A DNA stretch of 64,000 bases from Streptomyces sp. NBC_01260 (GCF_036226405.1 NZ_CP108464.1:3224001-3288000); one strand, 5' to 3'; counted from the first letter of the stretch, positions 30,093-43,967 are shown. Numbers and translations: made by a program. The notes: generated by a model not told the origin, from the letters alone.

Positions 30093-30443
30093 GTGGAGGC
30101 GGTCGCCGACACCAACGGCCCCACCATCACCGCCACCTTCACCGCGCCGGTGACGGGCGCGATCCTGGTGACCGTGGGATTCGTGGGGAACACCGGGGTC
30201 GACGGCCAGTGGTGCCGGATGGGCGCCAACATCCGCAAGGGCGCGACCCTGGTCCTCGCGGCGAACGAGGAGCGTGCGGCGACGGTCGGGTCCAAGGCCC
30301 TGACGTCGGTGGCCTCCACCTTCCGCGTCACGGGGCTCCAGCCCGGCGCCGAATACTCCGCGGTCTCCGCCTACTGCTCGTCGGCGACCAGCAACAGGGG
30401 CTGGTTCGACAACCGTTTCATCCGCGTCGATCCGCTCGTGTGA
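30093..30443 (+). CDS. C-terminal continuation of the preceding tail gene after TGA
   Basis: The frame resumes immediately after the TGA with GTG GAG GCG (VEAVADTNGPTITATFTAPV) and runs for 116 residues to a real stop. There is no ribosome binding site upstream of the GTG. The sequence looks like a beta-sandwich adhesin domain (TGAILVTVGFVGNTGVDGQW, TFRVTGLQPGAEYSAVSAYC). It is probably the original C-terminus of one 399-residue protein, made only by readthrough or reinitiation unless the gene is dead. Confidence 0.5.
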   Translation: MEAVADTNGPTITATFTAPVTGAILVTVGFVGNTGVDGQWCRMGANIRKGATLVLAANEERAATVGSKALTSVASTFRVTGLQPGAEYSAVSAYCSSATSNRGWFDNRFIRVDPLV

Positions 30444-30451
30444 GGCAGCCG

Positions 30452-31558
30452 ATGACCGCATCCGTCACCACGCCCGTCTACCGGGCGCTCTTCTGCGACC
30501 TGCGCACCGACCGCCTGCTGGACGTGCTGCCGCTCACGGAGACCAAGTTCGACGACTACATAGGCAAGCCCGGATCGCTCACCGCCACCGTCCCCCTGCC
30601 CGGGGGAGCGCTCGCGGGCAGGGCGCGGGCCGCGCTCCAGCCCGGCCGCACCGCGGTCTGGCTGGAGCGCGACGGCGACATCTGGTGGGGCGGGATCCTG
30701 TGGACCTGCACACCGGAATCCGACGAACAGGGCCGGCTGACCGTGCAGTTCCAGGCCGGCACCTTCGACTCCTACCTGGACCACCGCATCCTCGCCCACG
30801 ACCTGGCGGGCACCGGAACGGACCAGTTCGAGATCGCCCACACCCTGATCACGCACGCGCAGGACCAGCCCGGCGGCGACATCGGCATCAGCCCCGGTCA
30901 CGACCATTCCGGGGTGGTAAGGGACTTCGCCTACGCGTACTCCGCGCTCACCCGCGTCCGGGAACTGCTCGACAACCTCGGCCGGCTGAGCGACGGGTTC
31001 GAGTGGCGCGTCCACTGCTACCGGGACGCCGAGGGCCGCCGGGTCAAGCGCCTCCAGCTCGGCCACCCGCAGATCCGTACGGGACACACGGACATCGTGC
31101 TGAGCCACCCCGGCCAGGTGCTCACCTACAACCTGCCGACGGACTCCACCGTCCAGGCGAACGTCTGGGTGGCCCGGGGTGACTCCGCCAACACCGACCA
31201 GTCCCAGGAGTCCCAGCCGCTCACCGTCAGCGAGACGTCCCCCGGCGACCTGGAGGCCGGCTGGCCCCGTCTGGAGCTCACCTCCGACCACAGCGGCGTC
31301 TCGGACACGGCGACCCTGCGTTCGCTGGCCGCCGCCGAACTGGCCCGGCAGAACCGGCCCGAGGTCATCCCGGAACTGACCGTGCTGCTCGACGGCCGGA
31401 TCACTCCGGCGCTCCTCGGCGCCCGCATCCGACTGCGGATCCACGACCTGTGGCACCACGAGGGCCTGGACGCCGCCTACCGGATCGTCGGCATCGCCGT
31501 CACCCCGCCGCAGCGCACCCAGGCCGAGACCGCCGTCCTCTACCTGGAAGGAGCCTGA
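30452..31558 (+). CDS. siphovirus ReqiPepy6 Gp37-like tail protein
   Basis: The 368-aa product matches the Gp37-like tail-associated family. The N-terminal part is RALFCDLRTDRLLDVLPLTE then GSLTATVPLPGG; VWLERDGDIWWGGILWTCTP follows near residue 70; and GFEWRVHCYRDAEGRR lies in the middle. The C-terminal part has LLGARIRLRIHDLWHHEGLD. Such proteins form the tail hub and are usually encoded after Dit. It starts 9 bp after the previous stop. Confidence 0.75.
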   Translation: MTASVTTPVYRALFCDLRTDRLLDVLPLTETKFDDYIGKPGSLTATVPLPGGALAGRARAALQPGRTAVWLERDGDIWWGGILWTCTPESDEQGRLTVQFQAGTFDSYLDHRILAHDLAGTGTDQFEIAHTLITHAQDQPGGDIGISPGHDHSGVVRDFAYAYSALTRVRELLDNLGRLSDGFEWRVHCYRDAEGRRVKRLQLGHPQIRTGHTDIVLSHPGQVLTYNLPTDSTVQANVWVARGDSANTDQSQESQPLTVSETSPGDLEAGWPRLELTSDHSGVSDTATLRSLAAAELARQNRPEVIPELTVLLDGRITPALLGARIRLRIHDLWHHEGLDAAYRIVGIAVTPPQRTQAETAVLYLEGA

Positions 31559-31561
31559 CCC

Positions 31562-32278
31562 GTGGCGATCATCCCCACCGACCTGCTCGACCGCATCCGC
31601 GCACTGGAACGCCAGGTCAGGGACCTGATGGGCAGTGCCAACACCACTCCGCCGCTGAATCAGATCATGGGCGGCGAGGTCGTCATCGGCGACCGGGGGC
31701 GGCTGCGGGTACGCACCTCCGGCGACGAGGACCTGCTCTACCTGGGCCGGGTCCAGCCGGACCGCGGCACGGACGAACCGCAACAGGGCTTCGTCGTCCG
31801 CCGCGACGACGGCTCCCTGGCCCTGACCGTCTGGACGGCGGCCCCGGACACCCTTCCCGTCCAGCCGGTGCAGGTCTTCGACCGCCGGGGCAACGTGGTC
31901 CTCGCCGACGATGCCGCCCTCGGCGGACTGGCCCGCCCCTACATCCCGTACCCCCTGCCCGGCCCGGCCGACGCGACGCGCTGGGAGTCCACCGGGTCGA
32001 CCGGCTGGACGACGCTCTACCGGGGTCCGGGCCTCGTCCAGCACCCCCGGCTGCACTGCGTGGTCGCCGCGGAGGGCAGCACGGGCGCCGAGGTGCGTCT
32101 GCTCGTCGACGGCGTACCGCTGGGACCGGTGGGCGTGCCGGGCGACGGCCTGACCTTCACGGAGCGGCTGCCGGCCACCTTCGGCGCCACCGTCTCCTTC
32201 GAGATCCAGGCGAAGGTCGCGGCCACCGGCGACACCCTGCGCTGCCGTCCGCTGGCGCTGTACGGCATCCAGTCCTGA
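31562..32278 (+). CDS. minor tail protein
   Basis: The 238-aa product starts with a GTG (MAIIPTDLLDRIRALERQVR), giving a short coiled coil, followed by a beta-rich body (GEVVIGDRGRLRVRTSGDED and VQVFDRRGNVVLADDAALGG). This pattern is common in actinophage minor tail proteins encoded next to Gp37-like hubs. It starts 4 bp after the previous stop. No enzymatic motif is visible. Confidence 0.6.
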   Translation: MAIIPTDLLDRIRALERQVRDLMGSANTTPPLNQIMGGEVVIGDRGRLRVRTSGDEDLLYLGRVQPDRGTDEPQQGFVVRRDDGSLALTVWTAAPDTLPVQPVQVFDRRGNVVLADDAALGGLARPYIPYPLPGPADATRWESTGSTGWTTLYRGPGLVQHPRLHCVVAAEGSTGAEVRLLVDGVPLGPVGVPGDGLTFTERLPATFGATVSFEIQAKVAATGDTLRCRPLALYGIQS

Positions 32279-32373
32279 CGCGCTCCGGGACCGGCCGCGC
32301 GTCACGCGCGGCCCGGTCCCGATCCGTCAGCCGTCGGACGGCCACCCCATCAACCACCGAGGAGGGCACCCGC

Positions 32374-33831
32374 GTGCTGCCTGAAAACATCCCCACCGTC
32401 ACCGTCACCGCCCGCTACCTGACCCCCGACGGCCGCCCGATGAGCGGCACCGTCGAATTCCGGCCCCCGGCGCTCCTCACCCACGCCGAGGAGGACCTCT
32501 TCCTGGGCGGTCCGACCCGGGCCACGCTCGACGCGGAGGGCAGGATCAGCGTCGTCCTGCCCGCCTCCGACGCCCCCGGCTGGAACCCCGCCGCCTGGAC
32601 GTACACCGTCACGGAGAAGCTCGCCGGGCTCTCCCGCGGCGGACGCGTCTACCAGATCGCTCTGGCGGCCGCGGTCCCGGCCGTGGACCTCGCCGACATC
32701 GCCCCGGCCGATCCGGGCACCCCGCAGTACGTGGCCGTACCGGGGCCGCCGGGACCCGCCGGGGAGCTGGGCCCCGAGGGCCCGGCCGGACCGGCCGGCG
32801 CGGTGCACTCCGTCAACGGCCACGCCGAGGCCGACATCGTGCTGGGCGCGGCGGACGTCTCGGCCCTCGCCGCGGCGTCGGCGGGAGCGCCGGGCGGCGT
32901 GGCCACCCTCGGCACCGACGGGCTGGTCCCGGCAGCCCAGCTCCCGGCCGGCGGCGGCGCCGTCGCCTCCGTCAACGGCCAGACCGGTGAGGTCCTGCTG
33001 ACCGCGACCGACCTGGGGGCGCTGACCCAGGCGGCGGGCGACGCCCGCTACCTGGCACTCGGCGGCGCCCCGGTCGCCTCGGTCAACGGCCTCACCGGCG
33101 CCGTCACCCTCGCAGCGTCGGACGTGGCCGCGGTACCGGCGGGCGAAGGCGTCCTGCTCGCGGGGCCCCAGGAGATCGCGGGCGCCAAGTCGTTCGTCAC
33201 CCCGCCCTCCACGAAGGCTGCCCCGGCCACCGCCGACCAGCTGACCCGTCGCGGCTACGTGGACGCGGTCTCGTCGGCCGGTACCTGGACCCCGTCGTCG
33301 ATGGGCTTCAGCGGCTGGGCGTTCGACCCGGCGGTGAGCTCCGCGAGCACCCCGCAGTACTGCATCAACGGCTGGGTGTACCTCATCGGCGTCCCGCTGC
33401 ACGCGCCCACGACCGTGAAGAACGTGGTGTTCTACATCCCGGGGTACGTCGGCGGCACGCTCAGCGTGTCCTCGTACGCGGGCCTCTACACCGACACGGG
33501 CACCCGGGTCGGGCTGACCGCCAACCTCACCACACTCATCAAGCAGACCGAGGGCACAACCGTCGTCTGCCCGCTGGCGGCCTCGTACAACGCGGCGGCG
33601 GGCAACTACTGGATCGGGCTCGTCGTCAACGGCCCCAACCCCAGCAACAGCGGCCCCGCCTTCCTGCGGGCGGCCAGCGTGGGCGAGGCCCCCGGCGGCA
33701 GTGCCCGGATGCCCGGCAAGTTCATCCGCCACGGCCGGCTGAGCACCACCGGCCAGACCTCGCTGCCCAACTCCTTCCCCACCGACAAGGTGGTTGCCGA
33801 CTCCAACTCCATCTGGGCGGCGCTCTCCTGA
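32374..33831 (+). CDS. tail fibre protein with collagen-like segment
   Basis: The 485-aa product begins VLPENIPTVTVTARYLTPDG (GTG start). It has a short collagen-like stretch (about residues 125-145, GPPGPAGELGPEGPAGPAGA), then phage-fibre trimerisation-like repeats (VNGQTGEVLLTATDLGAL, VNGLTGAVTLAASDVAAV). The C-terminal half is a beta-rich, aromatic receptor-binding-type domain (SGWAFDPAVSSASTPQYCIN). It is the probable host-recognition component of the tail-like module. Confidence 0.78.
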   Translation: MLPENIPTVTVTARYLTPDGRPMSGTVEFRPPALLTHAEEDLFLGGPTRATLDAEGRISVVLPASDAPGWNPAAWTYTVTEKLAGLSRGGRVYQIALAAAVPAVDLADIAPADPGTPQYVAVPGPPGPAGELGPEGPAGPAGAVHSVNGHAEADIVLGAADVSALAAASAGAPGGVATLGTDGLVPAAQLPAGGGAVASVNGQTGEVLLTATDLGALTQAAGDARYLALGGAPVASVNGLTGAVTLAASDVAAVPAGEGVLLAGPQEIAGAKSFVTPPSTKAAPATADQLTRRGYVDAVSSAGTWTPSSMGFSGWAFDPAVSSASTPQYCINGWVYLIGVPLHAPTTVKNVVFYIPGYVGGTLSVSSYAGLYTDTGTRVGLTANLTTLIKQTEGTTVVCPLAASYNAAAGNYWIGLVVNGPNPSNSGPAFLRAASVGEAPGGSARMPGKFIRHGRLSTTGQTSLPNSFPTDKVVADSNSIWAALS

Positions 33832-33843
33832 CCACGCCTTCGT

Positions 33844-33879
33844 GAAGGGGCCCCGCACCGGGTGGTGCGGGGCCCCTTC
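33844..33879. terminator. hairpin terminator between fibre and lysis genes
   Basis: A perfect 16-bp inverted repeat (GAAGGGGCCCCGCACC and its complement) has a 4-nt loop. It lies 13 bp after the fibre stop and 34 bp before the endolysin start. It could separate structural from lysis expression. The T-tract is weak. Confidence 0.8.
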
Positions 33880-33912
33880 GCGTACCCACCCGAACGAAGG
33901 GACCACACGACC

Positions 33913-34803
33913 ATGGCCACTCCCCTGACCGCCGGCCAACTGCTCGCCGCGTTGCACGCCGAAGGCGTCGACGTCGTCGGCTACGAGAGCTGGCGCACCC
34001 ACAACCGCAACCACAAGGGCGCCTGGGGCCCGCTGAACGGCGTGATGATCCACCACACCGTCAGCAGCGGCACCGACGCCTCCGTGGCGCTCTGCTACAA
34101 CGGCCACTCCGCACTGCCGGGCCCCCTGTGCCACGGGGTCATCGACAAAACCGGCACCGTCCACCTGGTCGGCAACGGCCGCGCCAACCACGCGGGCGGC
34201 GGCGATCCGGCCGTCCTCCAGCGGGTGATCGCGGAGGACTACGGCGACCGCCCGCCCGCCCCGCACGAGCACGAGGGCAGCGCCGGTTCCGTCGACGGCA
34301 ACGCCCGCTTCTACGGATTCGAGTGCGTCAACCTCGGCGACGGCGAGGACCCGTGGCCGGCCGCCCAGCTCGAAGCGATCGAACGCGTCTCGGCCGCCAT
34401 CTGCCGCGCCCACGGCTGGACCGCCCGCAGCGTCATAGGCCACCTGGAATGGTCCGACTGGAAGGTCGATCCGCGCGGCTTCACCATGCCCGCGCTCCGG
34501 GACCGGGTCGCCGCCCGGCTGGGCGGCCCGGCCGGTGGCGGGTCCGCCCCCCGGTACCAGCCGTTCCCGGGCGCCTCGTTCTTCTCCGGCCGCACCAGCT
34601 CGCCCGCGATCACCGCCATGGGGCGCAGGCTCGTCGCCGAGGGCTGCTCGTCGTACACCGTCGGCCCCGGCCCCCGCTGGACCGACGCCGACCGCCGCTC
34701 GTACGCCGCCTGGCAGCGCAAGCTCGGCTTCCGGGGCAGCGACGCCGACGGCGTACCGGGCCGCACCTCCTGGAACGCCCTCAAGGTCCCGTACACGAAA
34801 TGA
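33913..34803 (+). CDS. endolysin: PGRP-type N-acetylmuramoyl-L-alanine amidase with peptidoglycan-binding domain
   Basis: The 296-aa product is an Amidase_2/PGRP hydrolase of peptidoglycan. The catalytic domain covers about residues 15-200, with NGVMIHHTVSS (zinc histidine), a middle CHGVIDKTGTVHLVGNGRAN and SVIGHLEWSDWKVDPRGF (later zinc histidine and lysine region). The C-terminus, about 215-296, is a Streptomyces phage-type wall-binding domain (FPGASFFSGRTSSPAITAMG). It has no signal peptide, so release would need a holin, supplied by the next genes. Confidence 0.88.
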   Translation: MATPLTAGQLLAALHAEGVDVVGYESWRTHNRNHKGAWGPLNGVMIHHTVSSGTDASVALCYNGHSALPGPLCHGVIDKTGTVHLVGNGRANHAGGGDPAVLQRVIAEDYGDRPPAPHEHEGSAGSVDGNARFYGFECVNLGDGEDPWPAAQLEAIERVSAAICRAHGWTARSVIGHLEWSDWKVDPRGFTMPALRDRVAARLGGPAGGGSAPRYQPFPGASFFSGRTSSPAITAMGRRLVAEGCSSYTVGPGPRWTDADRRSYAAWQRKLGFRGSDADGVPGRTSWNALKVPYTK

Positions 34804-34816
34804 GGAGCCCGCGACC

Positions 34817-35068
34817 ATGTCCGATGCCGCCCGCCGCACCACCCGCACCCTGGTCCAGACCGCCCTCTCCCTTGCCGTGCTTCTGCCCGCACTCGTCGAC
34901 GCGTCCGGGCTCCCGGCGACCCTGCCCCGGGTCGCCGGGGCCCTGGCCGTCGCGGGGGCGCTGACCCGGGTGATGGCCGTACCCGGGGTGCAGGCGCTGC
35001 TCCCGGCGTGGCTGCGCACCGGGCCGACGGGGGACGACACCACAGGAGCCGCCCATGACCGAGACTGA
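34817..35068 (+). CDS. small membrane protein, holin-like
   Basis: The 83-aa product has two hydrophobic segments (LVQTALSLAVLLPALVDASG and LPRVAGALAVAGALTRVMAV) and a short acidic tail. It lies directly after the endolysin gene and overlaps the next gene by 14 bp. The arrangement fits a holin that permeabilises the membrane for the endolysin. Identification rests on position and topology. Confidence 0.65.
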   Translation: MSDAARRTTRTLVQTALSLAVLLPALVDASGLPATLPRVAGALAVAGALTRVMAVPGVQALLPAWLRTGPTGDDTTGAAHDRD

Positions 35069-35315
35069 TCCGAACAATCCGGTCGCCGTCGCCCTGGAGC
35101 TGGAACGCCTGCGCGGCACGCTGGAGGCAGGCTTCGCCCGCGCCGACGGCCAGCTGGCGCTGCTGGTCCAGCGCAGCGACCAGACCGACAAACAGCTGGC
35201 CGACCACGAGTCCCGGCTCGACGCGCTGGAACGTACCCGCTGGCCGCTGGCGAGCATCGGCGTCCTCACCGCTACCGCCGGCCTCGCCGTCGCCCTGTGG
35301 GAGACCGTGCGCTGA
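35055..35315 (+). CDS. coiled-coil protein with C-terminal membrane anchor, lysis-cassette-like
   Basis: The 86-aa product has a coiled coil (about residues 12-58, AVALELERLRGTLEAGFARA and TDKQLADHESRLDALERTRW) and one C-terminal transmembrane helix (LASIGVLTATAGLAVALWET). Similar proteins follow holins in actinophages and are often annotated as holin or lysis accessory proteins. Its ATG overlaps the holin-like gene, so translation is coupled. Confidence 0.65.
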   Translation: MTETDPNNPVAVALELERLRGTLEAGFARADGQLALLVQRSDQTDKQLADHESRLDALERTRWPLASIGVLTATAGLAVALWETVR

Positions 35316-35419
35316 CCCGCGCCCGGATCGGCCTGCGGCAGTCAGGCCTCCGACGACGCGGCAGCCGCTCGCTAGCGCCTGTATTGCGTTGTCACGCGGC
35401 GTCACGGGGCTGGGCACGC

Positions 35420-35462
35420 AGAAGGGCGCCCACCCCGTACCTGACGGGGTGGGCGCCCTTCT
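35420..35462. terminator. rpoC terminator
   Basis: A perfect 19-bp inverted repeat (AGAAGGGCGCCCACCCCGT and its complement) has a 5-nt loop, just below the rpoC stop and about 100 bp after the last lysis gene. It can terminate transcription from both directions and so insulates rpoC from the tail-like module. Confidence 0.9.
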
Positions 35463-35471
35463 CACTCACTT

Positions 35472-39371
<3,900 letters not shown>

Positions 39372-39500
39372 TTGTCGTCAATCCCTCTTTCGGGGGTTCG
39401 AGCCCCCTCGCATCACGCGAGAAATCGGGGCACTTCAGCAATGGTCTGAACGGGTCCGGGGAGAGCCGGCCGGATCACAGGGATCCGGCCGGCCAACCCG

Positions 39501-42500
39501 TCAGACCTCTTCGACGCTGCTCGGCTCGCGCCGGGACAGGTCGATACCGAGCTCCTCCGCCGCGCGGAAGACGTCCTCGTCCGTGTCGCGCATCTCGATG
39601 GACATGCCGTCCGAGGACAGCACCTCCACGTTGAGGCAGAGCGACTGCATTTCCTTGATGAGCACCTTGAAGGACTCGGGAATGCCGGGCTCGGGGATGT
39701 TCTCGCCCTTGACGATGGCCTCGTAGACCTTCACGCGGCCGGTCACGTCGTCGGACTTGATCGTCAGCAGCTCCTGGAGGGCGTACGCGGCGCCATAAGC
39801 TTCAAGGGCCCACACCTCCATTTCACCGAAGCGCTGTCCACCGAACTGAGCCTTACCACCCAGCGGCTGCTGGGTGATCATGGAGTACGGACCCGTCGAA
39901 CGAGCGTGGAGCTTGTCGTCGACGAGGTGGTGGAGCTTGAGGATGTACATGAAGCCGACCGAGACCGGCTCGGGGAACGGCTCGCCGGAGCGGCCGTCGA
40001 ACAGGTTGGCCTTGCCCGAGGGCTGGACCAGCCGGTCACCGTCGCGGTTCGGGATCGTGGCCTGGAAGAGGCCGGTGATCTCGTCCTCACGGGCACCGTC
40101 GAAGACCGGGGTCGCGACGTTGGTGCCGGGGGCGACCTGGTCGGCGCCGATGGTCTGCAGGCGCTTGGCCCACTCGTCACCGAGGCCGGAGACGTCCCAG
40201 CCGCGGCTGGCGAGCCAGCCGAGGTGGATCTCCAGGACCTGTCCCGGGTTCATTCGGGACGGGACACCCAGCGGGTTGAGGATGATGTCGACCGGGGTGC
40301 CGTCCTCCAGGAACGGCATGTCCTCGATCGGCAGGATCTTCGAGATGACGCCCTTGTTGCCGTGACGGCCGGCGAGCTTGTCACCATCGGTGATCTTGCG
40401 CTTCTGCGCGACGTACACGCGCACCAGCTGGTTCACGCCCGGCGGCAGCTCGTCGCCCTCTTCGCGGTCGAAGACGCGGACGCCGATGACCTTGCCGATC
40501 TCACCGTGCGGCACCTTCAGCGAGGTGTCGCGCACTTCGCGCGCCTTCTCACCGAAGATCGCGCGGAGCAGGCGCTCCTCGGGGGTCAGCTCGGTCTCGC
40601 CCTTGGGCGTGACCTTGCCGACGAGGATGTCACCGGCGACGACCTCGGCACCGATCCGGATGATGCCGCGCTCGTCGAGGTCGGCGAGGACCTCTTCGGA
40701 GACGTTCGGGATGTCCCGGGTGATCTCCTCCGGGCCGAGCTTGGTGTCACGGGCGTCGACCTCGTGCTCCTCGATGTGGATCGAGGAGAGGACGTCGTCC
40801 TGCACGAGGCGCTGCGACAGGATGATCGCGTCCTCGTAGTTGTGACCCTCCCACGGCATGAACGCCACGAGCAGGTTCTTGCCCAGGGCCATCTCACCGT
40901 TCTCGGTGGCCGGACCGTCGGCGAGCACCTGGCCCTCGATGACCCGGTCGCCCTCGGAGACGACGACCTTCTGGTTGACCGAGGTGCCCTGGTTGGAGCG
41001 CATGAACTTCGCGATGCGGTACGTGGTGTACGTGCCGTCGTCGTTGGTCACGGTGATGTAGTCCGCGGAGACCTCCTGGACCACACCGTCCTTCTCGGCC
41101 TTCAGCACGTCACCGGCGTCGGTGGCGCAGCGGTACTCCATGCCGGTGCCGACGAGCGGGGCCTCCGACTTGATCAGCGGCACCGCCTGACGCATCATGT
41201 TCGCGCCCATGAGGGCACGGTTGGCGTCGTCGTGCTCCAGGAACGGGATCATCGCGGTGGCGACGGACACCATCTGGCGCGGCGAGACGTCCATGTAGTC
41301 GACTTCGGTGCCGGGCACGTAGTCGACCTCTCCGCCACGACGGCGGACCAGGACGCGGGGCTCGGTGAAGCGCAGCTCGTCGGAGAGCGTCGCGTTCGCC
41401 TGGGCGATGACGTAACGGTCTTCCTCGTCGGCCGTGACGTAGTCGACCTCGTCGGTGACCTGGCCGTCGACGACCTTGCGGTACGGCGTCTCGATGAAAC
41501 CGAACGCGTTGACGCGTCCGTACGAGGCGAGCGAACCGATCAGACCGATGTTCGGGCCTTCAGGGGTCTCGATCGGGCACATGCGTCCGTAGTGGGACGG
41601 GTGCACGTCACGGACCTCGAAGCCGGCCCGCTCACGGGAGAGACCACCCGGGCCAAGAGCCGACAGGCGGCGCTTGTGGGTGAGACCCGACAGCGGGTTG
41701 TTCTGGTCCATGAACTGCGACAGCTGGCTGGTGCCGAAGAACTCCTTGATGGAGGCGACGACCGGCCGGATGTTGATCAGGGTCTGCGGCGTGATGGCCT
41801 CGACGTCCTGAGTCGTCATGCGCTCACGCACGACGCGCTCCATCCGCGCCAGGCCCGTGCGGACCTGGTTCTGGATGAGCTCGCCGACGTTGCGCAGACG
41901 ACGGTTGCCGAAGTGGTCGATGTCGTCGGTCTCGACGACGATCGAACGGCCGGACTCGCCGACGGTCTCGGTCTCCCCGGCGTGCAGCTTCACCAGGTAC
42001 TTGATGGTCGCGATGATGTCGTCGCTGGTGAGAACACCGGCGTCGAGCGGCTCATCCGCGCCGAGCTTCTTGTTCACCTTGTAGCGGCCGACCTTCGCGA
42101 GGTCGTAGCGCTTCGGGTTGAAGTAGAGGTTCTCGAGCAGCGTCTGAGCAGCCTCGCGGGTGGGCGGCTCGCCCGGGCGCAGCTTGCGGTAGATGTCGAG
42201 CAGCGCGTCGTCCTGGCCCTGGGTGTGGTCCTTCTCCAGGGTGGCGCGCATCGACTCGTACTCGCCGAACTCCTCCAGGATCTGCTCGGTGGTCCAGCCG
42301 AGAGCCTTCAGGAGGACGGTGACGGACTGCTTGCGCTTGCGGTCGATGCGGACACCGACCATGTCGCGCTTGTCGATCTCCATCTCCAGCCAGGCACCCC
42401 GGGAAGGGATGATCTTGGCGGAGAAGATGTCCTTGTCGGACGTCTTGTCGATCGACGAGTCGAAGTAGACACCCGGCGAGCGGACCAGCTGCGACACAAC

Positions 42501-42986
42501 GACACGCTCGGTGCCGTTGATGACGAAGGTGCCCTTGTTGGTCATGAGCGGGAAATCGCCCATGAAGACCGTCTGGGACTTGATCTCGCCGGTCTCGTTG
42601 TTGGTGAACTCGGCCGTCACGAAGAGCGGGGCGGCGAACGTGAAGTCGCGCTCCTTGCACTCGTCGATCGAGTTCTTCGGGGGCTCGAAGCGGTGGTCGC
42701 GGAACGTAAGCGACATCGACCCGGAGAAGTCCTCGATCGGTGAAATCTCCTCGAAGATCTCCTCCAGGCCGGACTTGGTGGGGACGTCTTGTCCACTGTC
42801 CAGAGCAGCCTCGACGCGAGCCTTCCAGGCGGCGTTGCCGAGGAGCCAGTCAAAGCTCTCGGTCTGCAGCGCGAGGAGGTTCGGAACCTCGAGGGGCTCC
42901 TTGATTTTTGCAAAAGAGATGCGCAGCGGGGCGGTGCTGGCGCCGTTGTTCGTATTCGCGGTCGAGGCGTTGCGCGAGGCGGCCAA
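39501..42986 (-). CDS. rpoB: RNA polymerase subunit beta
   Basis: The 1161-aa beta subunit forms the DNA clamp and rifampicin pocket. The rif region reads [20 protein letters not shown], then [20 protein letters not shown], with no obvious resistance substitution. I chose the TTG at 42986 ([17 protein letters not shown]) because a GAAGGA ribosome binding site sits 7 bases upstream and it gives the known Streptomyces length. A GTG ten codons upstream (43016) is possible but lacks such a site. Confidence 0.96.
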   Translation of the reverse strand: MAASRNASTANTNNGASTAPLRISFAKIKEPLEVPNLLALQTESFDWLLGNAAWKARVEAALDSGQDVPTKSGLEEIFEEISPIEDFSGSMSLTFRDHRFEPPKNSIDECKERDFTFAAPLFVTAEFTNNETGEIKSQTVFMGDFPLMTNKGTFVINGTERVVVSQLVRSPGVYFDSSIDKTSDKDIFSAKIIPSRGAWLEMEIDKRDMVGVRIDRKRKQSVTVLLKALGWTTEQILEEFGEYESMRATLEKDHTQGQDDALLDIYRKLRPGEPPTREAAQTLLENLYFNPKRYDLAKVGRYKVNKKLGADEPLDAGVLTSDDIIATIKYLVKLHAGETETVGESGRSIVVETDDIDHFGNRRLRNVGELIQNQVRTGLARMERVVRERMTTQDVEAITPQTLINIRPVVASIKEFFGTSQLSQFMDQNNPLSGLTHKRRLSALGPGGLSRERAGFEVRDVHPSHYGRMCPIETPEGPNIGLIGSLASYGRVNAFGFIETPYRKVVDGQVTDEVDYVTADEEDRYVIAQANATLSDELRFTEPRVLVRRRGGEVDYVPGTEVDYMDVSPRQMVSVATAMIPFLEHDDANRALMGANMMRQAVPLIKSEAPLVGTGMEYRCATDAGDVLKAEKDGVVQEVSADYITVTNDDGTYTTYRIAKFMRSNQGTSVNQKVVVSEGDRVIEGQVLADGPATENGEMALGKNLLVAFMPWEGHNYEDAIILSQRLVQDDVLSSIHIEEHEVDARDTKLGPEEITRDIPNVSEEVLADLDERGIIRIGAEVVAGDILVGKVTPKGETELTPEERLLRAIFGEKAREVRDTSLKVPHGEIGKVIGVRVFDREEGDELPPGVNQLVRVYVAQKRKITDGDKLAGRHGNKGVISKILPIEDMPFLEDGTPVDIILNPLGVPSRMNPGQVLEIHLGWLASRGWDVSGLGDEWAKRLQTIGADQVAPGTNVATPVFDGAREDEITGLFQATIPNRDGDRLVQPSGKANLFDGRSGEPFPEPVSVGFMYILKLHHLVDDKLHARSTGPYSMITQQPLGGKAQFGGQRFGEMEVWALEAYGAAYALQELLTIKSDDVTGRVKVYEAIVKGENIPEPGIPESFKVLIKEMQSLCLNVEVLSSDGMSIEMRDTDEDVFRAAEELGIDLSRREPSSVEEV

Positions 42987-43489
42987 GAGGGGGTCCTTCC
43001 GAGGGCTCGGACTCACTACGCGCGTACCGGTCCCAAACTGGACACATGGATAGATGTCCCTCTTCAGAGATGATCAATCCACGGTGCACAAGATGAGTAT
43101 GCCCCTGGTGACGGGCAGGAGGCAGCTAACAGGCAGCGCAAAGGGTCAGTGTAGCCAAGCGGCACACTGATGTCCAGTCGGGGTTCTCAGAGACCCACGT
43201 TGCTCTCAACAGCTTGTTCTCAACACCTATGTCTAGCCCTGCATGAGCTGCGCTCTTCTTTACTGCCCTCTTCGTCATCGATCCATGCCTCGGATCCGGA
43301 TCGATGTGACGACGCGCCTTGAGAATTGCGCGCCTCGTGCGGTTCGTCAAGGCCCCCCAGCCGGGCCAGGCCCCGGAGACCCGCATCCGCCGCCCCTCTT
43401 CGCCGTTCGCGCTCCCCTTCGAGAGGCGCACGGCGAAGATCACCATACTCGTCAGCGCGGGAAGAGCAAGGCACCCTCATGGGTACGCC
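42987..43489. other. rpoB leader region
   Basis: This is a non-coding stretch between rpoB and the rplL terminator. It contains the predicted rpoB promoter at 43148-43176. Upstream of it on the transcribed strand lie AT-richer sequences with repeated TTGAGA motifs near 43200-43235. I see no gene. Confidence 0.5.
43148..43176 (-). promoter_or_regulatory. predicted rpoBC promoter
   Basis: On the minus strand, TGGACA (43176-43171) and TACACT (43153-43148) are spaced by 17 bp, a good match to the vegetative consensus. It lies between the rplL terminator and rpoB, giving rpoBC partly independent expression. Confidence 0.65.
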
Positions 43490-43523
43490 GAAAGGCGACC
43501 ACCCGTACGGGTGATCGCCTTTC
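43490..43523 (-). terminator. attenuator/terminator after rplL
   Basis: An inverted repeat (GAAAGGCGA...TCGCCTTTC with inner CACCC-GTAC-GGGTG) lies about 60 bp below the rplL stop. This position is where many bacteria have a partial terminator between rplJL and rpoBC. Confidence 0.75.
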
Positions 43524-43583
43524 GCGATGTGACGTCCGTGCCTCGCGGCACGGGGGTCCAGACGAGTCAGAAGACTCGCAGGG

Positions 43584-43967
43584 TCACTTGACCTCGACGG
43601 AGGCGCCGGCGCCCTTGAGGGACTCGGCAGCCTTCTCGGCGGCCTCCTTGGCGACCTTCTCGAGGACGGGCTTCGGGGCGCCGTCGACGAGGTCCTTGGC
43701 CTCCTTGAGACCCAGCGAGGTCAGCTCACGCACGACCTTGATGACCTGGATCTTCTTCTCGCCGGCACCCGTGAGGATGACGTCGAACTCGTCCTGCTCC
43801 TCGGGAGCGTCAGCGACGGCACCCGGACCGGCAACGCCGGCAACGGCGACCGCGGCGGCGGCGGTGACGTCGAACTTCTCCTCGAAGGCCTTGACGAACT
43901 CGGAGAGCTCGATGAGGGTGAGCTCCTCGAACTGGGCGAGCAGGTCTTCCTGGCTGAGCTTCGCCAT
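43584..43967 (-). CDS. rplL: 50S ribosomal protein L7/L12
   Basis: L7/L12 forms the flexible stalk that recruits elongation factors. The 127-aa product has the N-terminal dimerisation domain ([20 protein letters not shown]), an Ala-rich hinge (residues about 38-52) and the C-terminal factor-binding domain ([20 protein letters not shown]). It follows rplJ after 83 bp. Confidence 0.99.
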   Translation of the reverse strand: MAKLSQEDLLAQFEELTLIELSEFVKAFEEKFDVTAAAAVAVAGVAGPGAVADAPEEQDEFDVILTGAGEKKIQVIKVVRELTSLGLKEAKDLVDGAPKPVLEKVAKEAAEKAAESLKGAGASVEVK

